Assembly (NCBI GenBank): GCA_963709175.1
Contig: CAVPVK010000011.1
Span: forward strand, 186,001-250,000
From: JANXQG01 sp963709175
Lineage (GTDB): Bacteria > Planctomycetota > Planctomycetia > Pirellulales > Thermoguttaceae
Direction: 5' to 3'
DNA length: 64,000 nt
Shown piece by piece: positions 29,684 through 39,554 of the stretch; within the stretch, counting starts at the first letter, position 1, and each line of letters opens with the position of its first letter. A program made the position numbers and the translations under genes. The notes beneath the pieces were generated by a model. The model was not told the DNA's origin. It did not search any database and worked only from the letters and a program-made list of their open reading frames with translations.

Positions 29684-31258
29684 TCACCTCCCGCCACGCT
29701 CCGCCAACTCGATCGCCCGCAGTAGCCCGCGGGCCTTGTTCATCGTCTCCTGCCACTCGGCGGCGGGAATGCTGTCGGCCACGATCCCGGCGCCGGCCTG
29801 CACGTAGCCCTTGTCACCCTGCACAACCAGCGTCCGCAGGGCGATGCACGTGTCCATGTTGCCACTGAAATCGACATAGCCCACCGCGCCGGCGTAGGGC
29901 CCGCGGCGATGCGGCTCCAGCTCGTCGATGATTTCCATCGCCCGCACCTTTGGCGCACCAGACACCGTTCCGGCGGGCAGACATGCCTGCAGGGCCTCAA
30001 AATCGCCCTTGTCTGACGCCAACCGTCCGCGGACGTTCGACGTGATGTGCATCACGTGGCTGTAACGCTCGATAGTCATCACGTCGCTGACTTCCACTGT
30101 GCGATAGCGGCAAACGCGGCCCACGTCGTTGCGGCCCAGATCGACCAGCATCACATGCTCCGCACGCTCTTTCGGATCGGCCAGCAGCTCCTGGGCGAGA
30201 CGGCGGTCATCCTCGTCCGTCTTGCCGCGGGGGCGCGTGCCGGCCAGGGGCCTAACCGTCACCTGCCCGTCCACGACGCGGACCATCACCTCCGGCGAAC
30301 TGCCCACCAACGTCACGCTGGGCGTGCGGACGTAGAACATGAAGGGACTGGGGTTGACGACCCGCAGAGTGCGATAGATCTCGAAGGGATGGGCCGAGAG
30401 CGGCACTTCCAAACGCTGGCTGAGCACCACCTGGAAGATGTCGCCGGCGCGGATGTATTCCACGCACTTTCGCACCGCCTCCTCGAACTGCGGCCGCGTG
30501 AAGTTCGAACGGAAATCCAGTTCCACATCGCCCTCCGGGCGGATATCGACCAGGTCCAGGTCGGCCGAGCGGACAGCCAGGTCCTCCACCAGGGCATCGA
30601 CACGGCGACAAGCCTGATCGTAGGCCGACCGGGCCGTCGCTCCCGGCCGATCGAGCCGGGCCATCACCACCACTACGATCGTCTTGGCCACGTTGTCGAA
30701 AACCACCATCCGGTCGTAGAAGGCGAAGGCCAGGTCGGGCACCTGCCGGTCATCGGGCGGCGCCTCGGACAAACGCTCGAAGTAACGGACCGTGTCGTAG
30801 CCCGCGTAGCCCACCGCGCCGGCGCAGAACGGCGGCAATTCCGGCAAGTGCACGGCCCGCAGGGCCTCGACGTGGCGGCGGAGTTCCGCCATGGGATCGG
30901 CCGCTTCGTAGGAGCGGGTCGTGAGCAGCGGTGCCCCGGAGGCGGAAAGTCCCGAATAGGAATTCGTCGTCACGCGGCGGTCGTAGGCCTCGATCTCGAA
31001 GAAGGGATCGGCTGCCAGGAAGCTGTATCGCCCTACCTTTTCCCCGCCTACCACGCTCTCGAACAGGCAGGCGCAGCGCCCCGAATCGATCTTGTGGAAG
31101 GCGCTGACCGGGGTCAACGAGTCGCATACCAGGCGGCGGTAGACAGGCACAAGCATGCCTTCGGCCGCCAGCTTGCTGAAGGTCTCGAAGCCGGGACAAT
31201 GGACCGCCGGCGGCTGGGTCACGTCGCTGGGCGCCGGTCGGGTTTGCGGGGAGGGCAT
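29684..31258 (-). CDS. trpE: Anthranilate synthase component I
   Basis: A 524-residue chorismate-using enzyme, first step of tryptophan synthesis (chorismate plus glutamine to anthranilate). It carries SLTPVSAFHKI (feedback-site region), PSPFMFYVRTPSVTLVGSSP, RPLAGTRPRGKT, VMLVDLGRNDVGRVC and GTVSGAPKVRAMEIIDELEP, all diagnostic of TrpE rather than PabB. The start is set at the ATG at 31258. No trpG or other trp gene is adjacent. A small inverted repeat lies at 31320-31338 upstream. Confidence 0.93.
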   Translation of the reverse strand: MPSPQTRPAPSDVTQPPAVHCPGFETFSKLAAEGMLVPVYRRLVCDSLTPVSAFHKIDSGRCACLFESVVGGEKVGRYSFLAADPFFEIEAYDRRVTTNSYSGLSASGAPLLTTRSYEAADPMAELRRHVEALRAVHLPELPPFCAGAVGYAGYDTVRYFERLSEAPPDDRQVPDLAFAFYDRMVVFDNVAKTIVVVVMARLDRPGATARSAYDQACRRVDALVEDLAVRSADLDLVDIRPEGDVELDFRSNFTRPQFEEAVRKCVEYIRAGDIFQVVLSQRLEVPLSAHPFEIYRTLRVVNPSPFMFYVRTPSVTLVGSSPEVMVRVVDGQVTVRPLAGTRPRGKTDEDDRRLAQELLADPKERAEHVMLVDLGRNDVGRVCRYRTVEVSDVMTIERYSHVMHITSNVRGRLASDKGDFEALQACLPAGTVSGAPKVRAMEIIDELEPHRRGPYAGAVGYVDFSGNMDTCIALRTLVVQGDKGYVQAGAGIVADSIPAAEWQETMNKARGLLRAIELAERGGR

Positions 31259-31417
31259 GAATGGAGGTTCCCGTAGGGTTGGCTGGCAACTTCTTCTAAG
31301 CTTAACAAGCCGCGTCCGGCGTGGCAACGCAAGCCACGCGGCGAGAAGTCAGTTGACTCGGAATTCCCCTATCGTTAGAATCTGAGTAGGGATAGGGTCA
31401 ATAGCGAGTCCAGTGCC

Positions 31418-31938
31418 ATGAAATGCCAACAATGCGAGCGGCAAGCAACCTTCCACATCACCGAGCTTACCGGCGGAAAGCCGCAGGAGCTGCATCTCTG
31501 CGAGGACCATGCCCGGACCTACTTGACGTCGTCGTCCGGCACCGAAACCTCGGCGCGGGGGGGATGGCTGAGGCTCTGGCCCAGCAGGTGCAGCAGATGG
31601 CCATCGGCCAGACGGCGGAAGAGCTCGCCCACCTCGACAAGCAGGCATGTCCCGTCTGTGGAATAACCTTTTACGAGTTCCGCAGCCAAGGCCGCCTGGG
31701 CTGCCCGCACGATTACATCGCCTTCCAGACCCAACTGGAACCGCTGATCATGAACGTCCACGGCGAGTCGGAACACGTGGGCAAGCGGCCCCGCCGGGCC
31801 CCGGGCAGCAGCGAAAAGCGGACGCAGTTGATTCGCTTGCGGCGCGAGATGAAGGAAGCGGTCGAGAGCGAGAACTACGAGCGGGCTTCCCAGCTTCGAG
31901 ACGAGATCCGGCGGATTGAAACGGAGCAGGCGACCTAG
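31418..31938 (+). CDS. mcsA: McsA-like zinc-binding UVR-domain protein, frameshift at a G run
   Basis: Two frames join into a protein of about 173 residues. The first starts MKCQQCERQATFHITELTGG and ends near a run of seven G at 31556-31562. The second continues MAEALAQQVQQMAIGQTAEE, ACPVCGITFYEFRSQGRLGC, and a C-terminal UVR motif (ESENYERASQLRDEIRRIE). Four CxxC zinc pairs in total fit McsA, the activator of the protein arginine kinase McsB. The gene is 12 bases upstream of mcsB. A wrong G count in the homopolymer is the simplest cause of the break. Confidence 0.88.
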
Positions 31939-31950
31939 CGGGAATGTGCC

Positions 31951-33030
31951 GTGGAACTTAAAGAACTGATACTGACCAGCGGCGAATGGCTGAGGGGCAA
32001 CGGCCCGGAGGCCGACATCGTCATCAGCAGCCGGGTCCGCCTCGCGCGGAACCTGGCCGAATTCCCTTTCATCAGCCGCGCTACCCCCCAGGATCGCGTA
32101 CAAATCGAGCGGATCCTCCGCGACGCCATCATCAACTCGCACGTTTCGGCCGATCTGCTGTATATTGCCGTGGACGAGCTCGAAGGCGTCGATCGCCAAC
32201 TCCTCGTCGAGAGGCACCTCATCAGCCGCGAGCATGCCGAGGGCCAGGGCCGCCGGGCGGTGGCCATCGACAAAGCCGAGAAGTTCAGCCTGATGATCAA
32301 CGAGGAAGATCACCTGCGGATCCAGGTCATGCAGAGCGGCTTTAACCTCGGCAGCGTTTGCGAGCAAGTCACGGCTATCGACAACGCCATCGAGGAGAAA
32401 GTCACCTACGCCTTCCACGAGCGGCTCGGCTACCTCACGGCCTGCCCCACCAACGTCGGCACCGGCATGCGGGTCAGCGTCATGCTGCACCTCCCCGCCT
32501 TGGTCATTACGCGACAGATCGAAAAGGTCTTTCGCAGCCTGCAAAAGATCAGCCTTGCCGTTCGCGGACTATTTGGCGAGGGCTCGCAGGCCATGGGCGA
32601 CTTCTACCAGATCAGCAACCAGATCACCCTCGGCCGCAGCGAGGATGAACTGGTCCAGCAGGTTAGCGACATCGTGCCGGTGATCATCGACTACGAGCGG
32701 CAGGCCCGGCAGTTCCTCATCAAGGAAAGCCAGGAGAACCTGCACGACCGGGTGAGCCGGGCCTACGGTATCCTGCGGACGGCGCAGACGATAAGTTCAG
32801 AAGAAACGATGCACCTCCTCTCCAGCGTTCGCATGGGGGTGAACCTGGGCTTGATCCCCGACCTGCGGATCGCCGACATCAACGAGTTGTTCATCCACAC
32901 CCAGCCCGCCCATCTACAGAAGCGGACGGGCGGCGAACTGGGCAGCGCCGACCGCAACATCGAGCGGGCCCGCTATCTGCGGCAGTATCTCAACCGCGAG
33001 GACGGGGCGAACCGGGCGGAGAAGAACTGA
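31951..33030 (+). CDS. mcsB: Protein arginine kinase
   Basis: A 359-residue member of the phosphagen-kinase family that phosphorylates arginines in proteins, marking them for ClpCP degradation in Firmicutes. Seen here: IVISSRVRLARNLAEFPF, the nucleotide-binding INEEDHLRIQVMQSG loop, and the CPTNVGTGMRVSVMLHLPAL segment with the catalytic Cys. The start is a GTG at 31951. It forms an operon with mcsA. No ctsR or clpC gene is next to it in this window. Confidence 0.95.
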   Translation: MELKELILTSGEWLRGNGPEADIVISSRVRLARNLAEFPFISRATPQDRVQIERILRDAIINSHVSADLLYIAVDELEGVDRQLLVERHLISREHAEGQGRRAVAIDKAEKFSLMINEEDHLRIQVMQSGFNLGSVCEQVTAIDNAIEEKVTYAFHERLGYLTACPTNVGTGMRVSVMLHLPALVITRQIEKVFRSLQKISLAVRGLFGEGSQAMGDFYQISNQITLGRSEDELVQQVSDIVPVIIDYERQARQFLIKESQENLHDRVSRAYGILRTAQTISSEETMHLLSSVRMGVNLGLIPDLRIADINELFIHTQPAHLQKRTGGELGSADRNIERARYLRQYLNREDGANRAEKN

Positions 33031-35699
33031 CTACCGGTCATCCTCATCCACCTCCGGCGCCAATGCAAGCCCCAGGGCCTTCAACCCTTTGCCGTGGGCA
33101 CCGAAGTACTCGACCGGAAACGGCTCATCGCCGCGAACCGTCGACCATTCATAGCGACTGAACATCTCCATGTAGCGGTCGAAGCGGTCGGGCCGCGAGA
33201 AATCGAGCTTCTCGGTTAATGGCGCCAGGGCCGCCTCGACCCGCGACCTCCGCCGGTTCGAGGCCTGGTTGATTTCGTCCAGCGGCACGTTGGCGGGCAC
33301 GCAAACATAGGGCGTCAAATCGGGCACGTCCTGGAAGCAATCGTCCATCAGCGGTGCCACGGCCACCAACTGGTTCATCGGCGGCGCGCCGAAGATTTGG
33401 CAGATCGTGTGCAGCACCGACGACTGGTTGTAGAAGCGGCTGACCACGACTCCGCCCCGCTTGACGTAGGGGCCGGCGACCAGGCAGAGCGAGCGATGCC
33501 CGTCCACGTGATCGACGCCGCTTTGCGGGTCGTCCTCGTTGATGAAGACGACTGTGTCCTTCCAGAAGCGGCTCTTCGACAGGCCCTCGAGCACCCGTCC
33601 CACGGCAAGGTCGTTGTCGGCCACGTAGGCCCTGGGCGTCGGCACGCCGCGGCCGCCTCCCTGAGTATGGTCGTTGGGCAGATAAACGATCATGAATTCC
33701 GGCATCTCCCCGGCCCGCTCGAACTCGCCCAGGGCCCTAAGGAATACGTCGGCCCGGATCTGATCGGGGATGTCCATTTCCCAGCCCGGATAGCGGAGGT
33801 CGCTGTAGCGCCGCAGGGCCTCCAAGTGGTAAACGCAGGTGAACGCCGACTTGCCCGTCTTGTTCTTCCAATCCTGGTAGTAGCGGGCCCAACCGTATCC
33901 GCGGGCCTTGATCGGATAGTCCAATTCGCCGAAGTTGCGGAAGGAAATCCCATGACGGAGCAGATGGTCCCAGATGAAGCCGCAACCGGCATAGCAGAGC
34001 GGATCGACGCCGAAGTCGTAGGTCGAGCGGACGTTGCTCCACTCCTTCTCGCGATACGGTGACGTCAATCCCTGCACGGCCCACTGATGTCCGTCGGCGG
34101 AACAGATTCCGCTGCAATAATAATTGTCCAACAGCACGAACTGGTCGGCGATGGCGTGGGTATTGGGAGTCGTCCGCCGCGGGAACTCGCAAAACCGCGG
34201 CTCAACGTTGCCCCGCCCCATGTCGCCCAGCACCTGGTCGAGCTTCTTGTTCTCCTTGATAACGTACACGACGTGCTTGTGCGTCGAAGGTTCGCCGACG
34301 CAGGCGGGCACGGGCCGCGGCCGCGCGCCCGACTGCATCTGGGCCTGAGCCCGCACGATCTGGGCGAGGTGGAAGCCCTCTTCAGCCGCCCGGGTCATCG
34401 TCGCCCGCTGGGCATCGTCGGCCGGGAGCCTGAGCTTCTGCAATCCACCAAAGTAACCGAAGACGTTGCCGATAAACAGGTCGTCTCCGCTGAGGCAGAC
34501 GCAACTGGGAAATCCGCCCGCCGCAATCAGGCCGTGGTGCGGGTGGTCCGCCTGCCCTCCCAGCCCGATCATCGCCACGGCGTTGTTACCCGCGTTAGCC
34601 GCGTACAGCGTCTTTCCGTCCGGACTGAGGCACACCCCATCCGTCAGGCTGCCGTAGGGCAGATCGGCCCGCGGCCGCGTGTTGATTTGTTCGACTACGG
34701 TCCGCCCTGCGACGTCGATCACGCTCACTCCGTCGCCACTTTCATCGACGACGTAAGCCCGTTTTCCATCGGGCGAGAGTGTCATGGCCTCGGGATGGAT
34801 CGGCGTGGCGATTTCAGCGACGGCCTTCCGTGCAACCATGTCGATCACCGACACGCTGCCACGTAGTGCCACACTTCGTTCATCGACGGCAACGTCCGTG
34901 CCAGCCGACTTTTCCGTCCGATCGCCCTCGCGGCGCGGCCCCCGCCGAAATTGCTCACCAGGGCCGTCTTGCCGTCGGGTGTCCACACGACGCCGTAGGG
35001 ACAAACGCCGACGGGGATCCTGCCAAGCACGCGGCACGCCGGCAGATCGACCACCGCCAGTTCGTTGGCGACGGAAAGGGCAACGAGGGCGAGTTTTCCA
35101 TCCGCGCTCAGAGCAACGCCCAATGGGTTGACCGATCCGCCGTTGGCCGAGAGATCGATGGCTGGCCCAATTTTCAGTCCGCCCTGCGGGTCGAGCGCGG
35201 CCACGTAGAGGTTTCTTGTGTTTCCCGTGACGTACACCGTGGTGCCATCGAGACTGACGGCCAATCCGTGCATCGAGCCTTGATCGTTTTGGCGGCGGCT
35301 CACCTCGGGATACCGAAACTGCTTGACGCTCTTGAACGTAGCGATATCGACTACGGCTAGACAGGCATCGGTCTTGGCTACCAGGTACTTGCCACCCTGG
35401 GCGACGGCAATACCAAGCACGCGGCCGGGCACGCGAAGGGACTCGCCGGCCGGGTGGATGCTATGCCCAATCTGCGAGAGGCCTGAGCGGCCATTGTCCC
35501 ATGCCTTCAGCATGGTCCAGTCGGGCTGCGGTTCTTCCACCCCTGCGGGAACGACATGATGGTTCTTATCCACGATGCGGCCGGCATTATCGACCGGCGC
35601 TCGGCGATCGCCGGTCGGTTCTGCGGCGAGAGAAGTGTGGAAGAAGCTGAGGAAAACCAGAATCAAACCGAGATGGAGAAGCTTCCAGGGAGATGCCAT
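33031..35699 (-). CDS. Exported beta-propeller plus phosphoesterase fusion, one frameshift
   Basis: Two frames give about 889 residues. A signal peptide (LGLILVFLSFFHTSLAA) precedes a YVTN-type beta-propeller (SLDGTTVYVTGNTRNLYVA; SPDGKRAYVVDESGDGVSVI). The C-terminal domain is of the alkaline-phosphatase/phosphoesterase (acid phosphatase, phospholipase C-like) superfamily: HVVYVIKENKKLDQVLGDMG, QFVLLDNYYCSGICSADGHQ, FINEDDPQSGVDHVDGHRS. The start (35699) follows AAGGAGG; a TATGAT -10 lies at 35741-35746. The frame breaks near 34931-34945, beside a run of five C. Tandem YTAAC boxes lie about 107 bases upstream, which fits phosphate control. Substrate unknown. Confidence 0.82.
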
Positions 35700-35805
35700 G
35701 ATTCCTCCTTAAGCAGCGAGCTCGTGTGCGATGCGGGTCGATCATAGCAAGTCGATTTCCACCGGGCAAGTTCGTGTCTCCGCCAGTAGGACAGAAACTC
35801 GAGTC

Positions 35806-35849
35806 CTTACCAAGAACTAACTGATTGCTAACCGTGCTCTCACATGGGC
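35806..35849. promoter_or_regulatory. Four tandem YTAAC-like boxes in 11-bp phase (putative Pho box) upstream of the phosphoesterase gene
   Basis: Cores on the plus strand are CTTAC (35806), CTAAC (35817), CTAAC (35828) and CTCAC (35839), each 11 bp apart. The same array occurs at 58084, 59699 and 61424. PhoP and SphR boxes in Bacillus and cyanobacteria are TTAAC-based direct repeats with 11-bp period. Relative to the phosphoesterase gene the cores read GTTAG. Confidence 0.5.
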
Positions 35850-35906
35850 CGATCCCGTACATCCCGATGATTCCAAATACGTAAGGCCCTCCACGGCAGA
35901 AGAGGT

Positions 35907-36407
35907 CTACGATCCGCTCAGCCGTTCCTTAACCGCCCGCACCACGTTGGGCGGCAGGAACTTCGCCAGCTCATTTTCGCTGGCGAGGCCAGCGATCTGC
36001 TTTATGAGCGAACTGGAGACGTGGGCCAACTCGCCGTCGGCGATCATAAAGAGCGTTTCGATGTCCGGCGCCAAGCGGCGATTGGCCATCATCATGGTCA
36101 ATTCGGCGGCGATGTCGGTGATCGGTCGCACCCCGCGGACCATGACCCGCGCCCCGGCATGCCGCACGAACTCAACCGCCAGGCCCTGAAAGGTCTCGAT
36201 CTGGATGTTCGGCAATTGGGCCGTCGCCGCGCGGATCAGTTCCACCCGCTCGCAGGCGGAAAACATGCCCTGCTTCTCGATGTTGATGCCCACGCCCACA
36301 ATCAACCGGTCGAAAAGCCGGCTCGCCCGCTCGATGACGTTCAGGTGTCCCAGCGTGATTGGGTCGAAGGATCCGGGATAAACGGCAATGCGCGGTGCGA
36401 GTTCCAT
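35907..36407 (-). CDS. coaD: Phosphopantetheine adenylyltransferase
   Basis: A 166-residue enzyme making dephospho-CoA from phosphopantetheine and ATP. The nucleotidyl-transferase signature YPGSFDPITLGHLNVIERA carries the T/HxGH-type motif; VRGVRPITDIAAELTMMMAN and the C-terminal SSSLIKQIA with the NELAKFLPPNVVRAVKE helix complete the family. The start is the ATG at 36407 with AGGAGG eight bases upstream. It follows the aminotransferase gene by 22 bases in the same direction. Confidence 0.95.
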   Translation of the reverse strand: MELAPRIAVYPGSFDPITLGHLNVIERASRLFDRLIVGVGINIEKQGMFSACERVELIRAATAQLPNIQIETFQGLAVEFVRHAGARVMVRGVRPITDIAAELTMMMANRRLAPDIETLFMIADGELAHVSSSLIKQIAGLASENELAKFLPPNVVRAVKERLSGS

Positions 36408-36429
36408 GGGTAAAACCTCCTGGACTTCT

Positions 36430-37584
36430 TCATCGCAAGGCATCGATCAGACGATCGATGTCGGACTCGTCATTATAGGCGTGCGGACTGATCCGCAACC
36501 GCCCGGCTCGACAACTCAACACTACCTGGCGCTGGTGACACTGCCGGCGGAGGGCGTCCGGGTCGCGGTCGGGGAGGCGGAAGGAGACAATCCCGCTGCG
36601 GCGGGTGCCCGTTCGGTCGCTTTCAATAATCGCCCCGGCAGCACTCAGGCGGCGGCAGGCCAAATCGGTGATCTCCAGAACCCGCTGGCCGATCGCCTCC
36701 TGCCCGTAGCGGAGCAAAAGTTCCAGGCTGGCCGCCAGCCCGATGAAACCCGCCATGTTCATCGAGCCGCCCTCATAGCGCTCAGCCGTATCTTTGAAAT
36801 CCAGCTCAATATGGGTGAAATCGCGATCGTGGGCCACGCTGTTCCAACCGACACCGATGGGGCGAAGCAGGTTGAGGTGCTCGCGGCGAAGATAGAACAC
36901 TCCAGCTCCTTCCGGGCCCAACAACCACTTGTGACCATCAGCCGCCAGAAAATCGACCGGTGTCTGCCGCACATCAAGCGGAAAGACGCCTAACCCCTGG
37001 ATGGCGTCCAAGAACAGCAGAGCGCCGCGGTCGTGGACTATCCTGGCCAATTCATCGAGATCCTGCCGCCAGCCGCTGGCATAAGCCACCCAACTGACGC
37101 TGACCACTTGCGTGCGGGCATCGCAGGCGCGGGCAAGCGCCTCCACCGGCACTCGGCCAGCTTCCGTAGGGACGCGGCGGACTTCCACGCCGCGAGAAAT
37201 CAGGTTCAGCCACGGATATTGATTCGATGGAAACTCGTTGTCGGGCAGCACGACGTTATCCCCCTCCTTCCAAGGGTACCCTTCGGCCACCAGGCCGATT
37301 CCCGCCGTCGTATTGGGCACCAGGGCAATTTCTTCGGGCTGGGCATGGATCAATTCAGCCGCCCGTTGCCGGGCATCGTTCAATTGCCGCATCCAGCCGG
37401 GATAGTAGGCATCGCCATTGGATTGGGCGTCCTCATTCCAGCGGGCGATCGCCCGACAGGCCGGCCCGCTGAGGGGGGAAACAGCTGCATGGTCAAAATA
37501 GGCCCACTGCCGGGCGACCGGCATTTCCGTGCGAAAAACGCTCCAATCGGTTTTGACCCCGGTTGTGGGCAATAGATCGATCAA
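36430..37584 (-). CDS. Class V aminotransferase (cysteine desulfurase-like)
   Basis: A 384-residue PLP enzyme. The N-terminal ARQWAYFDHAAVSPLSGPAC, LVPNTTAGIGLVAEG, SWVAYASGWRQDL, the Asp-containing LFLDAIQGLGVFPLD and the PLP lysine in ADGHKWLLGPEG show the class V fold (SufS/IscS/kynureninase relatives). No C-terminal active-site Cys loop like that of SufS is obvious, so the substrate is open; isopenicillin-N-epimerase-like is another description used for this group. Probably cotranscribed with coaD. Confidence 0.87.
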   Translation of the reverse strand: MIDLLPTTGVKTDWSVFRTEMPVARQWAYFDHAAVSPLSGPACRAIARWNEDAQSNGDAYYPGWMRQLNDARQRAAELIHAQPEEIALVPNTTAGIGLVAEGYPWKEGDNVVLPDNEFPSNQYPWLNLISRGVEVRRVPTEAGRVPVEALARACDARTQVVSVSWVAYASGWRQDLDELARIVHDRGALLFLDAIQGLGVFPLDVRQTPVDFLAADGHKWLLGPEGAGVFYLRREHLNLLRPIGVGWNSVAHDRDFTHIELDFKDTAERYEGGSMNMAGFIGLAASLELLLRYGQEAIGQRVLEITDLACRRLSAAGAIIESDRTGTRRSGIVSFRLPDRDPDALRRQCHQRQVVLSCRAGRLRISPHAYNDESDIDRLIDALR

Positions 37585-37695
37585 CTTCCCGACTCCTTTT
37601 TAATACTTGCTAGTGGTAGATGGCTCAAACACTGATTATACTAGAAAAGTAGAGTTCCTTTGCCTTCTTCGCTGGTTAGAAGCCGTATTCTACTC

Positions 37696-37878
37696 ATGCC
37701 TAAGATTTTTTGCATTGCCGGCGCGGTCGTTGCTATCCTCTTGCTGCTGGTATTCGTGGTCGACCTGGGGATCGGCTATCCTTTTGACCGGCGGAGTTGG
37801 CTCATGGACATTTCCATGTTGCTTTGCTCGGGAATGTTGGGTTACATCAGTTGGGCCACTTTTCGGACGCTAAAATAA
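37696..37878 (+). CDS. Small two-helix membrane protein
   Basis: 60 residues from the ATG at 37696 (a TTG at 37660 would add 12). Two hydrophobic helices (CIAGAVVAILLLLVFVVDLG and MDISMLLCSGMLGYISWATF) flank a short polar turn (YPFDRRS), with a charged C-terminus. Small proteins of this design are common in planctomycete genomes and are unnamed. It lies 37 bases upstream of the TPR gene. Confidence 0.6.
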   Translation: MPKIFCIAGAVVAILLLLVFVVDLGIGYPFDRRSWLMDISMLLCSGMLGYISWATFRTLK

Positions 37879-37915
37879 GCGGTAGACTAGAGGTTATTGT
37901 CCCGAGCAGATAAAA

Positions 37916-39424
37916 ATGGCAGACAACGAAGTACCCAAAAAAGCAAGGCAGCCATCGCCCATTCTTCGCAAGCGTTTGGAAAAGCTCTTCGAGGCGGGGA
38001 ACAAGCAGGCGGGCCAAGAGAAACTCGATTACGCCAGCGATCTATTCACGGAATGCGTTCAAGGCGATCCGGGGAACTTGGTATATTTGCAGAGTTTCAT
38101 GACAAATCTGCACAAGCGGTACGGTAGCGCTAAGAAGCTCGGCCCAATGGTGCAGTTCAAGGAGCGAGGTGCGAGAGCAGCCTTGAAAAAGGCGACCGCC
38201 CAGTGCGATTGGGACGCAGCCATTCAGCAGGGAATCCTGGTGTTGCGGGCCAACCCCTGGGACGTGCCCACACTGACCTCGATGGCCACGGCCTGTGCAG
38301 GCATCCTGACCCAGGAGGGCGCCTCCGCCGCCGTGACCTACGGCGACTGCGAGCTTTATCTTTTGAAGTGTGCGTTCGACGCCGGCCCGAGAGACAAGCC
38401 CGATGCTGAGGTTTGCCGCCAGTTGGCCGAGGCATTGGCCAAACGGGAACGCTACCCCGAGGCCATCAATTTCTGGCACAAGGTGGAGCTCGTTCGGCCA
38501 GACGATGAGTTGCCCAAGCGGCAAATCGCCACGCTCACCGTTTTGCAGCATCAGGCCAAAGAGCCGAAGTCAGAGGGAGCGAAAACCGGCAAGGCCGCTG
38601 CGACAGGCAAACAGGACCAACAGGAAGAGTTCACCCACGAGGACCGCCTCAAGCAGCGGATCCAGCGCAACCCCAAGGACCTTACGGCGTACGACGAGTT
38701 GGCCAATCTCTATTCGAACACGGACCGCTACGTGGAGGCCGAAGACGTCTACAAGCAGAAGCTGGCAGCCTCCAACAACGATCCCACCGTGCGGGAAGAG
38801 ATCGAGGACGTGCAGCTCCGGGCCCTGCGGGCGAAAATGATCGAAGCGGGCAAGAAAGCCAGGGAAACGGGCAACGAGGCGGACAAGAAGGAATACGAGC
38901 GGATGCGCATGACCGTCATCGTAAAGGAGCTGGACGTTTACAAGAACCGTTGCGAGCGCTATCCGAACAACCTCATCTTCCGCTATGAATTGGCCAAACG
39001 CTACCAATTGAAGGGCGATCTGGGCGAGGCGATCAAGGAGTATCAAGTCGCCAAGGCCGACCCGCGCAAGAGGGGAGCTTGCCTGATTGAGCTGGGCGAG
39101 TGCTTTCGCGCCATCAAGCAGTACCATCTGTCGATGAATCACTACGAACAAGCCGTCGAGGAGATACCCGACCGCGACCAGGAAGCCAAGAAGCTGGCCT
39201 ACTACCGGGCGGGAAAACTGGCCATGGGACTGAAAGACCTGGTCAAGGCCGAGAAGTACTTGACCACGCTTGCGAGCATGGACTATACCTTTCGCGATGC
39301 GTCCCAACTCTTGGAACGCCTCCACGCCATGCTCGAAGAGGAAAAAAACAAGGGTGGCGGCCAACAGGAAGAAGAGCCGGAGCAAAAGGACGATAATAAA
39401 GAAGAAGGTGGCGGGGAAGAATAA
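37916..39424 (+). CDS. Tetratricopeptide-repeat protein
   Basis: A 502-residue soluble, Lys/Glu-rich helical protein without signal peptide. TPR-like pairs of helices are seen at about 20-50, 95-200, 230-280 and 345-470 (for example LTAYDELANLYSNTDRYVEA; LIFRYELAKRYQLKGDLGEA). A charged linker (about 205-235) separates two repeat blocks and the tail is a run of Glu/Lys/Gly. It probably acts as a cytoplasmic protein-binding scaffold. Its partner is unknown. Confidence 0.82.
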   Translation: MADNEVPKKARQPSPILRKRLEKLFEAGNKQAGQEKLDYASDLFTECVQGDPGNLVYLQSFMTNLHKRYGSAKKLGPMVQFKERGARAALKKATAQCDWDAAIQQGILVLRANPWDVPTLTSMATACAGILTQEGASAAVTYGDCELYLLKCAFDAGPRDKPDAEVCRQLAEALAKRERYPEAINFWHKVELVRPDDELPKRQIATLTVLQHQAKEPKSEGAKTGKAAATGKQDQQEEFTHEDRLKQRIQRNPKDLTAYDELANLYSNTDRYVEAEDVYKQKLAASNNDPTVREEIEDVQLRALRAKMIEAGKKARETGNEADKKEYERMRMTVIVKELDVYKNRCERYPNNLIFRYELAKRYQLKGDLGEAIKEYQVAKADPRKRGACLIELGECFRAIKQYHLSMNHYEQAVEEIPDRDQEAKKLAYYRAGKLAMGLKDLVKAEKYLTTLASMDYTFRDASQLLERLHAMLEEEKNKGGGQQEEEPEQKDDNKEEGGGEE

Positions 39425-39427
39425 AAT

Positions 39428-39455
39428 CGGCACCTCTGGACCGGCACCTCTGGAC
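39428..39455. repeat. Tandem duplication of a 14-bp unit
   Basis: CGGCACCTCTGGAC occurs twice in direct succession in the gap between the TPR gene and rpsT. It may be a recent slippage product; no function is evident. Confidence 0.7.
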
Positions 39456-39554
39456 AAGGGGCCTCCTTTTCGGCACAATGGTAGATTCGCCGCGTGCGGG
39501 GCTGGGTCCCCGCCAGGTCTCTCACCAGAACATTCCCCGAAGTAGCGGAAAAAC

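Noticed and set aside
28089..29807. A 572-codon plus-strand open frame
   Set aside because: It spans three well-supported minus-strand genes and has no recognisable motif.
30047..31276. A 409-codon plus-strand open frame
   Set aside because: It lies entirely opposite trpE, whose motifs are unambiguous; the composition is that of a reverse shadow.
31320..31338. Hairpin before trpE considered as a tryptophan attenuator
   Set aside because: The stem is only six base pairs, with no U-tract and no Trp-rich leader peptide.
31519..32544. A 341-codon minus-strand open frame
   Set aside because: It is the reverse shadow of mcsA and mcsB.
39428..39455. Tandem 14-mer considered as an operator or iteron
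   Set aside because: There are only two copies in direct contact, with no other instance in the window; slippage is enough to explain it.
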